A stretch of 64,000 nt of DNA from Triticum aestivum. Its lineage: Eukaryota > Streptophyta > Magnoliopsida > Poales > Poaceae. The DNA lies in NCBI RefSeq assembly GCF_018294505.1, contig NC_057798.1, positions 369,305,199 through 369,369,198 on the forward strand, given 5' to 3'. Positions 45,601 to 59,900 of the stretch are shown here, piece after piece (position 1 is the first letter of the stretch; every line of letters starts with the position of its first letter). Below the pieces are notes generated by a model. It ran no database searches, was not told the origin of the DNA, and was given only the letters and a program-made list of their open reading frames with translations. Made by a program: the position numbers and the translations under genes.

Positions 45601-46338
45601 TTACTTCAAACTCTGAATCATCACCATAAACATCTTCATATAAACATGTATTTCATCATCAATAGGTTCCCTAGCCATCTCCTCAAACCACTCATTACTA
45701 AATCCTTCATCAATCCTTTTATTTATCCACTCCAATTTATCACATGTATAGTGGTACAAAGTTTTAATAACTTTGGCATAGGGAACTCTGCTCCTAAGCT
45801 TTTCACTATATGCAAAATAATCTTTAGATTCCAGACTATGCATAGTATCTTTATCATGGCGAATTTCTTCTATTGGAGGATGCTCAAAATTTATCCTAAA
45901 GTAAGCAAAGATTTCTCTAGCTTCTCGGATTATATAGTCAAATTCATGCATAACGATAATAGCAGCAATCTTTTTAATTTTAGGACCATGAGTGCTGGGA
46001 AGTTCATAATATATCTTTTGTAGTGTCGGATGAATATGCAAAAAAATATTTCTAACTTAACCACAGGCATAACAATAGCTTCAACATAGAATTTTTTTAT
46101 CAATAATTGATCCTCTAATTATGGGTATAACTTCAGTGCAATCAAAGAATTCCTGAATAATATTCTTCCCAATAATGTTCCCGCTACCCACATGATAGAT
46201 TTTAGTTTAGAAGTTGGTGGGAGCTTTAGTTTCCAGAGGATCATGATTAAGAACACAAGTTTCAAGTTTTTCCTCAAGAGTATCACTAGTTCTATCTTCA
46301 CTAGCGCTTTCAACAATAACTTTCTCAAATTTAGACAT
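45601..46338 (-). pseudogene. Conserved ORF of Sabrina-like element
   Basis: ATG at 46338 gives MSKFEKVIVESASEDRTSD and LEEKLETCVLNHDPLETKAP, then a TAA near 46207, two more stops near 46060-46090, and the same frame reopens at 46041-45601 (IIVMHEFDYIIREAREI, KLRSRVPYAKVIKTLYHY, CDKLEWINKRIDEG). No domain known to me; no catalytic motif, signal peptide or membrane helix. It is not obviously homologous to the element 1 ORF although it holds the same place after the PBS. Role unknown. Confidence 0.7.
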
Positions 46339-46510
46339 GATAGCATCTTCAAACAAGCAAACATGCAAAAAGGAAAACGAAAATATTTTTGTGTTTTTGT
46401 GAAAACATTTTAGAAGTGGGGGAGATGAAAACAAGAGGCAAATGACAAATGAAAGTAAATGCAAGTAGAGGATAGTTTATGTGAAGGTACTTGATAGTTT
46501 TTGGTGATGT

Positions 46511-46530
46511 CTCCCCGGCAATAGCGCCAT
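46511..46530 (-). promoter_or_regulatory. Element 2 primer binding site
   Basis: On the minus strand tggcgctattgccggggaga, ten bases from the LTR end at 46541. Only a few bases differ from the usual Sabrina PBS region. Confidence 0.8.
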
Positions 46531-46540
46531 AAATTATTCC

Positions 46541-46995
46541 TGCTACTTGTGTGCTACATTGGGATTTACTCGAAGAGGAGAGGATGATGTAGTATAGTAG
46601 AGATACGTATTTCCCTCAGTTAAGAACCAAGGTTATCAATCAAGTAGGAGAACCACGCGAAACCTCAGGAACAACACCTACACACAAAAGAACAAATACT
46701 TGCACCCAACGCAATCAAGAGGATTGTCAATCCCTTAGCAGTTAATTGCAAGGATCAAATCTTTCAATGGTAGATAGATAAAGAAAAACACAAAATAAAA
46801 GAACAGTAAATAAATTGCAGCAAGGTTTTTTTGGATTTTAATATATGGTAAAGGTAGACCCGGGGGGCATAGTTTTCACTAGAGGCTTCTCTCTCGAACA
46901 AAAGCATATGGTGGGTAAACAAATTACATCGAATCCCAACAAACACACCGCAAAAGAAGATTACATCGAATAAATCTCCAAGAACATCAAGGGAG
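46541..46995 (-). repeat. Element 2, 5' LTR, truncated
   Basis: It matches 41027 onward for about 380 bases, then jumps over about 500 bases (at about 46920) to match 41905-41960, and homology fades by about 46995. The promoter-proximal part of the LTR is gone. Confidence 0.8.
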
Positions 46996-47880
46996 GAACA
47001 CACTCGTCGTCGGCCCCATCATCGGGGGCTACCAGCTATCGAAAGAGGGAAGGCAGAGAGAGAGAGAGAGAGAGAGATGGAGTCATCAGCAGGGAAAGTA
47101 ATTAAGTGTGTGTGGCTTCATCGTAGAGAGGTGATGTGTATGGCAGAGGCCTCCAACGAGGGGGTGCGAGAGAGAAGACGATCGTAAAGAGGGGAGAGAA
47201 GGCGTGTGCGCGTGACATGAGTGGGCATCAAGATAACACGCTTGTTTGAGAGACACCGAGAAATTGTACTATCGATGGTGCATGTAGGCGGGAATTAAAC
47301 GAAGGGATATTCTTATTGGTTTCAGGGATAGAGGGAGGGAGTGAGAGAGAGAGAGAGGGATAACTGGAAGGAGATAGTTAAGTGTGAGTGTGTGTATTTT
47401 AGAGAAGAGACCCATCCAGACGGAAGTCATGTGCACGCAAGAAGAGAGAGATTCGAGGTGGGTGGGGGTGGTGGTAATTAACTATGTATGGAGAGAGATG
47501 AGACCTAGAACATGCATGTGCGAAAGATATACATGTATACGTGGATAGAGGGTGTGTGTGCGCGCACACACGCATGGTTGAGATAAAAGAGAGGAGACAT
47601 AAGTCGTAAGATCAACAAGATGGGAGAAATGGATCAATATGACATTATGCATGCATGTGAGAGTGGAGCGAAGAAGGCTCAATGATGCGGCGTGTTTTTT
47701 TATTTAAGAGAGAGTGACATGGGGTGGAGCACACATATATGGCAAGCAGAGAGAGCGGGACACAATATGTGTGCAAAACAGATCGACCTATAGATGCATG
47801 TAGAGAGAAACAGATATAGTGTGTGTGATTGGAGGCGAGAGTGCCTCCGAGAAAGACGGTTGATGAAGAAAGATATTATA
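46996..47880. other. Purine-rich unclassified stretch
   Basis: About 885 bases, G/A-rich on the plus strand, with (GA)n at about 47056-47076 and 47345-47362 and an 18-base alternating GT/GC palindrome at 47554-47571. No ORF with any recognisable content. It may be the 5' remainder of element 2's diverged LTR or the flank of the unclassified repeat that follows. Confidence 0.6.
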
Positions 47881-47901
47881 TATATATATATATATATATA
47901 T
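47880..47901. repeat. (TA)n microsatellite
   Basis: A short AT run just before unclassified repeat copy A. Confidence 0.95.
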
Positions 47902-47955
47902 GGTGGGTCTATTATGATAACACCCTTAAGAGTCTTATTCTGCACATCCCCACCT

Positions 47956-51063
<3,108 letters not shown>

Positions 51064-51065
51064 CC

Positions 51066-53590
51066 TGAACTTCCCTCTGTACTGGGTTGAACTTCAGCTA
51101 AAAAGTGTCCAAATGGGGCTTGCGATATACCGTTGGAAAGCTATGGACACCAATATCATGATCCAAGCTAAATTTTTGGCAAAATGTAAGCGGTTTAAGA
51201 GCAGTTTTGAAAACCGTTTTTTCTTCATACAAAAAACGTGAATAGTATTTTCGATCGCATTTCTAAACCGTTTATCGGAATGAGGTAAATAATATAGCAT
51301 TGGAAAGCTGCTGCAAAACCGCTCCTTTACATGTTGAAAGTTTTCTCTAATTCCCTATGGATAAAGATTAATTTTGAAAATCATAAAATTTCGCAAACCG
51401 AACAGCCGAGTTCGTATTTTTAATGTAATTTCTAAATGGCTAATCCATTTGAGGCAAATGATATGGCATTGGAAAGCTTGTGAAAATGCGCTACTTTTTC
51501 ATGTTAAAAGTTTTTTCTAATGTGGAATGGTTTAAAAGTAATTCAGAAAATGGTACAAGTTCCACCGAGTTCATATTTTCGAGACAATTTTTTAACTGTA
51601 TGGCCGAATGCAACAAATAATAGGGCGTTGGAAAGCTTGAGCAAATGCGAAACTTTTTCATATATATTGTTTCTCCTAATTCCTTACACTTTTAAGTCAA
51701 ATTGGAAAATGGCTAAAAATTTATTTTTGGCATAATTTCTACATACTTTATCGAAATGGGGCAAATAATATACCGCTGAAAAGCTACGGAAAATGCGAAA
51801 CTTTTTCATGTTGATGGTTTTCTCTAATTCCTAGCCGTCTTCAAGTAATTGCGAAAATGGCGAGATCATTCGTTCTGTCTTTATCGCGAAACTGATTCTT
51901 CGAAAATGCATCGCGTGAAGAACCTGAACTTCTCGGCACGTGTACTTGAACTTCACTATGTTTTTCACGTGCTTTTTTTTGCTCGTATATCTCTGTCCAC
52001 TGCTCCTAGCTCTCCATCCAGTCACCGGAATTGAGCAAATGATATACCAATGGAAAGCTGCTGTAAACACCCAACTTTCCCGTGTTGAACATTTTTTCAT
52101 ACTCGCAACGATTTTAAAAGTTTTTCATCTGAAATTCATTCAGCGTAGTAGTTGAACTTCATGCTGTATTAACATTGAACTTCTGTGACATATTTTTGTT
52201 TGTATGCGCGCCTGAACTTCTCTCTGTACGAACCCGACCCTCGGGCTATCTTCGCAATCATGCCTTCTACCGCGAGTTTTTCTGGTTAGTCGTGTTCCAT
52301 GTGATGTAAGTGTAATTTTCAAATGATTTTTAGCAACTAAATACTCGTTTTAGATAGGAATCTCTCTCATAGGCGGATTTTGCACTCGGGTAGTGAAGAA
52401 CTCGCGTTTTTTGCGATTTTACTGCCTGAGTTGTTTGACCTGAACTTCCCCCTGTGCTAGGTCGAACTTCCCACAACATTACCCAAATAGGGCTTGCTAT
52501 ATACCGTTGGAAAGCTATGGACACGAGTATCATGACCCAAGTTAAATTTTTCGTAAAATGTAAGCGGTTTAAGAGCAGTTTTGAAAACCGTTTTTTCTTC
52601 ACACAAAAAACGTGAATCATAATTTCGATCGTATTTCTGAACTGTTTATCGGAATGAGGCAAGTAATATGGCTTTGGAAAGCTGCTGCAAAATCGCTCCT
52701 TCGACCTGTTGAAAGTTTTCTCTAATCCCTACGGTTAAAGAGTAATTTAGAAAATCGTAAAATTTCACAAACCGAACAGTCAAGTTTGTATTTTTGATGT
52801 CATTTCTAAACGGCTAAACCATTTGAGGCACATGATATGACGTTGGAAAGCTTATGAAAATGTGCTACTTTTTCATGTAGAAAGTTTTTTTTGAACGGTT
52901 TAAAAGTGATTTGCAAAACGGTACAAGTTTCACCGAGTTCGTATTTTTGATCTATTTTTTTAACCCTTTGTCCGAATGCAACAAATGATATGGCGTTGGA
53001 AAGCTTGAGGAAATGCGAAACTTTTTGGTATATATTATTTCTCCCAATTCCTTACTGTTTTATGTCAGTTTTCAAAATGGCTAAAAATGTATTTTCGCTG
53101 TAATATCCACAAAATTTATCGAAATGGGGTAAAAATTAAAACCGTTGAAAAGCTAAGGAAAATGCTAAACTTTTTCATGCTGATGGTTTTCTGTGATTCC
53201 CTGCCGTTTTCAAGTAATTTAGAAAATGGCGAGATCATTCGTTCTGCCTTTATCGTGAAACAGATTCGTGAAAAATGCATCGCGTGAAGTACGTGAACTT
53301 CTTGGTATGAAACCTTGAACTTCACTCTGTTTTTCACGTGCTTTTTTGCCCGTGGCTCTCCATCCACGCACCAGAACACTCACAGGAATTGAGCAAGTGA
53401 TATACCGATGGAAAGCTGCTGTAGACACGCAACTTTCCCGTGTTGATCACTTTTTCATACTTGCAACGGTTTTAAAAGTTTTTCATTTGAAATTCATTCC
53501 GTGTAGTAGTTGAACTTCCAGCTGTTTTCACGTTGAACTTCCGTGACGTATTTTCGTTTTGTAGTTTTCTCATACATTTGTCAATGTCAC
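51066..53590. repeat. Tandem duplication, period about 1,375 bases
   Basis: The phrase tgaacttcc(c/t) ... ataccgttggaaagctatgg ... gtaagcggtttaagagcagt at 51066-51215 recurs at 52441-52590, and following blocks stay in register to about 53590. Each unit contains five or six internal sub-repeats built around ttggaaagct(n), roughly 120 bases apart. Confidence 0.88.
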
Positions 53591-55590
53591 ACATATGATA
53601 TTCCTTTTGTACAAATCTCTCTCACAATATTTTTTTGAACTTTCTCCGACGAAGGACTTGAACTTACACAAATGATTTCGTACTGTTTTGAAGTAAATTA
53701 GAAAATGACGAGATCATGATTCCTTCCTTCATCGCGAATGGAAATACACTGCGTGAAGTAGTTGAACTTCTCGTGCATGTCTGTTCGAACTTCACACTGT
53801 TTTTAACGTGTTGTTTTTTGCTCTGCGTGAAGTAGTTGAACTTCTAGGACGTGTCTGTTCGAACTTCACTTTGTTTTTGATGTGCTGGTTTTTTACGTGG
53901 TGTTTTTTGCACTACGTGAAGTAATTGAACTTCTGGAGCATCTCTTTTTGAACTTCACCCTGTTTAACTTTTTTTTGTATTTTTCTTATATGAAATACAC
54001 ACCATGTAGTACGTGAACTTCCGGTTTTTATCACTTTGAACTTCTCTCTGGTTTGAGAGAATTATTTTAAAACACAAAAAATAACATATTTTTATGTATT
54101 TTGGACATCTAAATACACGGCGAACCTCTCTCAGAAGAATTTTTCAACTTTTCCTCGCCGAGCACTTGAACTTCTAGCAACCATTTTTTTTCATTTATGA
54201 GTTGTTTTTAAAAGTGCAAAAAATGGCGTTGTGTTTTTTATTTTTTTAACAGGCAAATCCTATGTTTTAATAAACTCCGAACTTCTCTGTTATTTGAATT
54301 TGAACTTCACCTTTTTATATTTTGAGTAAAGAATTTTATTAAATTTTTATACGGAAAAAATCGAACATGGAAATTCAAGGTGAACCTCTCTCGCATGAAT
54401 TTTTGAACTTCTCCGGACAGAGCACTTGAACTTCTTGCAACAAACCTTTTAAGTTTTTAGTTTTCTATTCTTATAGTTGAACTTCCCGCTGTTTTCACCT
54501 TGAACTTCTGTCACGTATTTTTGTTCAACCTCTCTCACATGAATTTTTGAATTTCCTCGGGCTGAGTACTTGAACTTCTAGCAACAACTTTTTTAGACGT
54601 TATTTTATTTTTGAACTTCTTGTTTTCATTCTTTAGTAACGAGATAAATTTGAGTTTTCTATAATCATCGAACTTCTACATCTTTTTAATTTGGACTTCC
54701 TTGTTTTATTTCTTAATTTTTTTCTATGAAATTTTGAAGCGCTCTATTCTTAAAAGTTGAACTTCTTGTTATTTTATTTTTGAACTTCTTGTGTCCATTC
54801 TTTAATAATGAGGGAAATCTGAGTTTTCTATAATCATTGAACTTCTGCATCTTTTTAATTTGGACTTCCAGGTTATATTTCTTAATCTTTTTCTATGAAA
54901 AATTTGATTCTTATATAAACGCTGAATCTCCCTCTTAGTTTAACTTGAGCTTCTGATGTACATTTTCCAACACCTAAAAAATGAACGTAGTGAGAAATAA
55001 CAAGACAAATATGTCAATGTCTCCAATGATCATTTTACGTGCAGAATGAATTTTATAAACCAACCATATCCTGGTGTATCATATGTTGGATTTGTTTATC
55101 TTGTTTGAAACAGACATTTTTTTCCACAAAAGAAAAGGTTTGAAGCACTACTCAAAGAAAGCTCTTCCTGAACTTTTCTCAGGAATAGTTTTTTGAGTTT
55201 CACGATCTTGAGAACATGAACTTCAAACCACACACTATAACATAAATCAATCAAAAACACTGATTCATCTGAAACAACATTTTTCACATTGTTCATGGGC
55301 ACCTTCCTACCAACATTTTCTGCACATGGGAATCTCAGACCTAGTAGATTTTACCAAAGTGGCTTTCAATAAACATCGAACTGTCATTTTTATTCATTTT
55401 GAACTTCTATATAAACAAAGAAAGAATCTCCATCCATCACCATGAAATGCATGTAGAAACCTATCGGGAAATACAAACGCATACAGTGATAATTATGCAT
55501 CCGATAGCACATCAAAAAACATGCATCACGATAACAGGAACATAATGTGTGGCAGATGGGGATGGCGACTAGCAGAAACGGCTCCATGTG

Positions 55591-55684
55591 CATCTTTGTT
55601 TGACCTGCCACGAGAACTCTGTTTGACCTGCCAAAGCATCTTTGTTCGACTTGCCACGAGAACTCTGTTTGACCTGCCAAAGAG
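55591..55684. repeat. 46-base tandem repeat, two copies
   Basis: The unit begins catctttgtt(t/c)gac and contains ctgccacgagaactctg; second copy begins at 55637. Both lie in the transition from AT-rich to GC-rich sequence of copy B. Confidence 0.9.
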
Positions 55685-56374
55685 CACAATCCCGATGAGC
55701 CAAGAAAATCAACAGAAGCAAAGAGAACTATGTTTGACTTGCAAACATCTAAATTGCTGCAAGTCTACGAAAATCACAAAACAGAACATCTGCAACCTAC
55801 TGTTAGTTTATTCTTCTTGTGTAATATACATTGAACCGCTGCAAAAAATCAGAATAATTGAACACTGCTAGAGTTTTTTTCTAGTACAAAGATGCCGGTG
55901 ATTCGCCTAGCAGGTGCCTGTCTGTGGCGGCGGGCGAATCTGGTGTGCGCCGTGATGGCTGGCAGCAGTGGGGGGACAGGGGCATGGCCGCAGGATGTGA
56001 CGGAGGAATCTAAGGGCACATCGAAGGTAGGACGACGGCGGGATCCGTGGAGGCTTGCGACGGCCGAAACGGGATCCGACTAGGCAGGGGATCCGGGGAG
56101 GCCGCGCGCGCCGGTGAGATTTCCGGGAAGGGCGCGCGCGACAGCGGGTGGTTTGGGGAGGCGCGCATGGCCGGAGCTGTCTCACTGCTGGATCTGGGGT
56201 AGGAGGCGTCGTGGAGGTCGGATACGGGGGGAGGAAGCAGCACAACGGCCAGATCCAGGGGTGGAGGCGGCGCCCTAGCCGGATCCACGAGCGGAGGCGA
56301 CGCGAGAGCCTGTTACAGTGGCAGAGGCTGCGCGGCGACCGGTTTTGGGGGCGGGGGTGGTCGACGCAGGTGGC

Positions 56375-56610
56375 GGATCCCGTGGTTGAAGCACGGGAGG
56401 GGCCCGACGGCGGCACTGTAGGTGGCCAGGACCAGCCGGCGGCGCGGGAGGTGGCCGGGGTCCGGCAACGGCGCGGGAGGTGACAGGGGGCCGGATCCCG
56501 TGGTTGAAGTAGGGGAGGGGCCCGACGGCAGTGCTGTAGGTGGCCAGGACCAGCCGGCGGCGCGGGAGGTGGCAGGGGCCTGGCAGCAGCGTGGGAGGTG
56601 GCCGGAGCCC
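56375..56610. repeat. 118-base GC-rich tandem repeat, two copies
   Basis: ggatcccgtggttgaag begins both units (56375 and 56493). They share gaggggcccgacgg and aggaccagccggcggcgc. Located in the GC-rich head of copy B. Confidence 0.88.
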
Positions 56611-56799
56611 GGCGGCGGCGTGGGGTAGGAGGGAGGTGGCGATGGCGCGATGCAGATCGAGGGAGGGGCCAGATGGGATCGAGGGAGGTTAGGGGAGGGG
56701 TCGTCGCGAGCGGGTGGGGTGGTTTTCTTTTTCTTTTACGAATCGGGGATCTCAGGAACCTATGATCGCCCCTATATAGGGCTATGTGATCCAAATAGT

Positions 56800-56818
56800 T
56801 ATTCTAATCCCAGGATTA

Positions 56819-56823
<5 letters not shown>
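56800..56823. repeat. 24-base palindrome at head of copy B
   Basis: TA, arm TTCTAATCC, centre CA, inverted arm GGATTAGAA, TA. Only the central dinucleotide is not self-complementary. Directly followed by (TA)n. Confidence 0.95.

Positions 56824-56913
<90 letters not shown>
56820..56913. repeat. (TA)n(GA)n compound microsatellite
   Basis: About 58 bases of AT repeats then about 36 bases of GA repeats between the two palindromes of the B/C junction. Confidence 0.98.
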
Positions 56914-56915
<2 letters not shown>

Positions 56916-56920
56916 AGGGC

Positions 56921-56944
56921 TATTCTGTTACTAGTAACAGAATA
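56921..56944. repeat. 24-base palindrome at head of copy C
   Basis: Perfect palindrome: TA, arm TTCTGTTAC, TA, inverted arm GTAACAGAA, TA. The half-site TATTCTGTTAC is repeated once more at 56946-56956. Confidence 0.95.
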
Positions 56945-56945
56945 T

Positions 56946-59900
56946 TATTCTGTTACCCCTCGACTAATAAGGAGCGATCCGAGGAACTATGAGCTAAAAA
57001 AAGCCCACCTAAACTACCCTGCCGTTGCGACCTCCCCTTTGACCAGCGCGCCTCCGCGACCTCCCATTTCACCAGCGCGCCACCGCGACCTCCCCCTCCC
57101 CCAGCGCGCCGCCGCTGTCTTCCCCTCCCCCAGCGCGCCGCCGCTGTCTCCCCTCTCCCCAGTGCGCAACCTGTCCCCACATCTCCTTTAGATCCGGCCA
57201 CCGCCCCACACGTTCTCCCTCGCCTCCGGCCGCTGCCCCCACCTTCTCCCTCGGCTCCGGCCGCCACCCCCACCTTCTCCCTCGGATCCGGCCGCCGCTC
57301 CCTACCTTCTCCCTCGTATCCGGCCGCTGCTCCCCACCTTCTCCCTCGGATCTGGTCGCCGCTCCCCACCTTCTCCCTCGGATCCGGCCACCGCCCCGCA
57401 CTCCCACCACAGATCGAGCTGTCGATGTTGCCTTGCCCTAGATCACGCCGCCCAAAACCATTCATCACCACCAGGGCCACCCGAACGACGTCTTCTCCGC
57501 GCCGCCACTATCTCTCCTTTCTGCACCTTGCTCCAGCCAAGCACCTCCTCACCTCCATTGATGTTCAGCACTTCGTCAAGTTCATCCCATGGCGGCTGCA
57601 CTCGTGGCCGAGCTCACTCCAATCCCTCCACCATGCTACCTCCTTCTGCTGGTGAGGCTTCATCACTGCAACGCCCCGTCCGTTCACTGTCGCCACCCTG
57701 GGCCATTCAACGAGACGGCACCAGGTCGTTCGATGCTGCAACTCAGGAGTCTGCCTCCTTTGACAGCTCCTGATCCCTGGAACATCCATGGGTCCCTGCC
57801 GGCACAAATCACCGTCGATGACCTCCTTTGACAGCTTGCCTCTAAGGTCCACTAGACCCACACAGACGATGCTGGCCGTCCACAGCCACCACCACAGGCT
57901 GTTCACACTCACCACTCATGGCCGTTCTCAAAACCATCCCAAAGTGTAGATCATACATGAGGACAGGGCCGAGGTATGTGCTTGCCCGTTTCAAATGCTT
58001 TGTGACAGGCTTTCGCCAAAATTTTATCTCCGTCCTCACCTCTAACATGGAAATAATTTTCAATTGCAGGTGGAGGCAGCAAGAAAGAGTTAAGCGATCC
58101 AGTAGAGCTTATTGATCGAAGGTGTTGACATTTTCCATAATTTCCAGTTCACATTTTCCGTGATTTTCAGTTCCGCGTCTGATAGAATATCTCATGTTAT
58201 AACTTATAAACTTGTCTAGATGCAAGAATAAAATTTCCGGCCAACTTTTGCTTTGCTGATATAAATCAAGCTCTATTTTGTTGTTGAGCAACAACATGGT
58301 GTACACAGTAACAAGAAAACACATGAACATGCTGATCAGTAGGGAAGCTGACCAACTCGCAGCCCTTGCTGGAGCAGTTGCCTCCACCCCCATCCGTGAT
58401 TCCAGGTATGTTAGCCACAGGAGTTCAAAAATTAGCTTCTTTCAACTGAATAAAATGTCACGCAAGTTCAGGTATACTTGCTGCATGAGTTCAAAAAATA
58501 TGAAGAGATGAAGCTCAAACCAAGTTCAAAAACTGTTTCCTTCATAAATTAGTTATTTTTTGGTTAATTTGTTGTTATGAATAGTACAAATACACACTGT
58601 TGTGTAGTACATGTGTGTATTGTAATTGTAATTGTGGTTTGGAGTTCAGAAAAAGATAAGAAAAAGGTTGATAGAAGAACCCAAAACATTTGGTAGTTCT
58701 GTAAGCCCAAAATTTGAGTTCGACATGTTTTCTATCATCAACTCATTAAGAACCCCAGAAAACGGTTCAATGTGTCTGTTCAAAAAAATAGTGTTGCTAT
58801 ATATAAAAAATTAGTAGCTCGGCAAAAAGAAGTTTAACCGATTCAGTGCAAGTTTTGCTTCTAAAATCTGGCATTGTTCATCATGTACTGATCCATTTAA
58901 CCTGTGGATGTGTTTAAAAAACAAGTGTTTGGCATGTACATAAAATTCCTTAAAAACAAAGAGTAAATAGTATCAGTGAGTTCTAGTACCTAAACTGCAG
59001 AAGTTCATTGACAAAAAAAATATCAGTACAATATGGTGCTTCAGTTAGAATATCACTGATGCTATTTGCTTCATAGTTTCTCTATTATTTTAACTTTTAT
59101 TTGAAGCTTTTTGTTTGTAAATTCTGCATCTTTTTTGTTTACATACTATAAGCATTATACTGGTACTTGGACTAGAGTACAAGTATTACTTCCAGGCAAG
59201 TTCGAAATGAAACGCGCAGCATGTTCTATGTTCATTTAGCAAATAGCTGAGAGACAGCACTGGAGTGCATGAAACCTATTTGATGCTTTGTCCATGAGAC
59301 TTCAACGCTTTAAAAAAAGACAGGATGTGCGCACCTCTTCGTATAGCAACAAAGAGAAAAAGGCTAGTGCTCCTAGTGGTGCCCCTTAGAATATGAAGTG
59401 TACGTCCTCCTACTGATTGCTTCTTGCTTCCACTTTTTATCATGATTTTGTCTGTGCACTATAGGAGTGCTTTTTGTCTCTGTAAATCAGGTGCTCAACA
59501 ACATAATCATGTGCCATTCAGTACATGTATTACTACTGGGAGGTTCAAAAATCAGAACTCAAAAAGTTCAACCTTGGTGGTATTGTGCACATGCAAAATT
59601 AGATAAGTACTTGTTAAAATTGCTCCCAATATTTGATGTATTCCATGCAATGCTTACTCGATTGCTCTAAAAAAGTGTCATGTAATTGTGAATTTACTAA
59701 TGGTATAGCAGTTAAATATGTATTATATCACCGGATCATAATGAAATGCAGAAACAGTTTGATGTGTGTATATGCATCCGTTCATACTTGTCATTTCTTT
59801 TTCCTTTGTTGTTTTTTATTGGTACACATGTGGTTCAGGAAAAAAAGTGATCCAAAGTTCAAAGAAAAACCATTGTGGAGTTGATGTTCCAAGTTATATA

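Larger units (their letters stand above)
41027..46995 (-). mobile_element. Non-autonomous Sabrina-like LTR element 2
   Basis: Left LTR 41027-42561, right LTR 46541 to about 46995 (truncated). PBS at 46511-46530 on the minus strand. The LTR text (tatttccctcagttaagaac, gttatcaat, gcgaaacctc) matches Sabrina. The interior contains the remains of one ORF (46338-45601) and no pol. The far end of the right LTR is missing, so no TSD pair can be checked; atcct at 41022-41026 is the left candidate. A MITE fragment sits inside at 44867. Confidence 0.85.

Noticed and set aside
55907..56794. 295-codon minus-strand open frame, Pro/Arg/Ser-rich
   Set aside because: It lies in GC-rich tandem-repeat sequence where stops are rare by composition. 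Several overlapping frames are equally open, and there is no domain or plausible start context.
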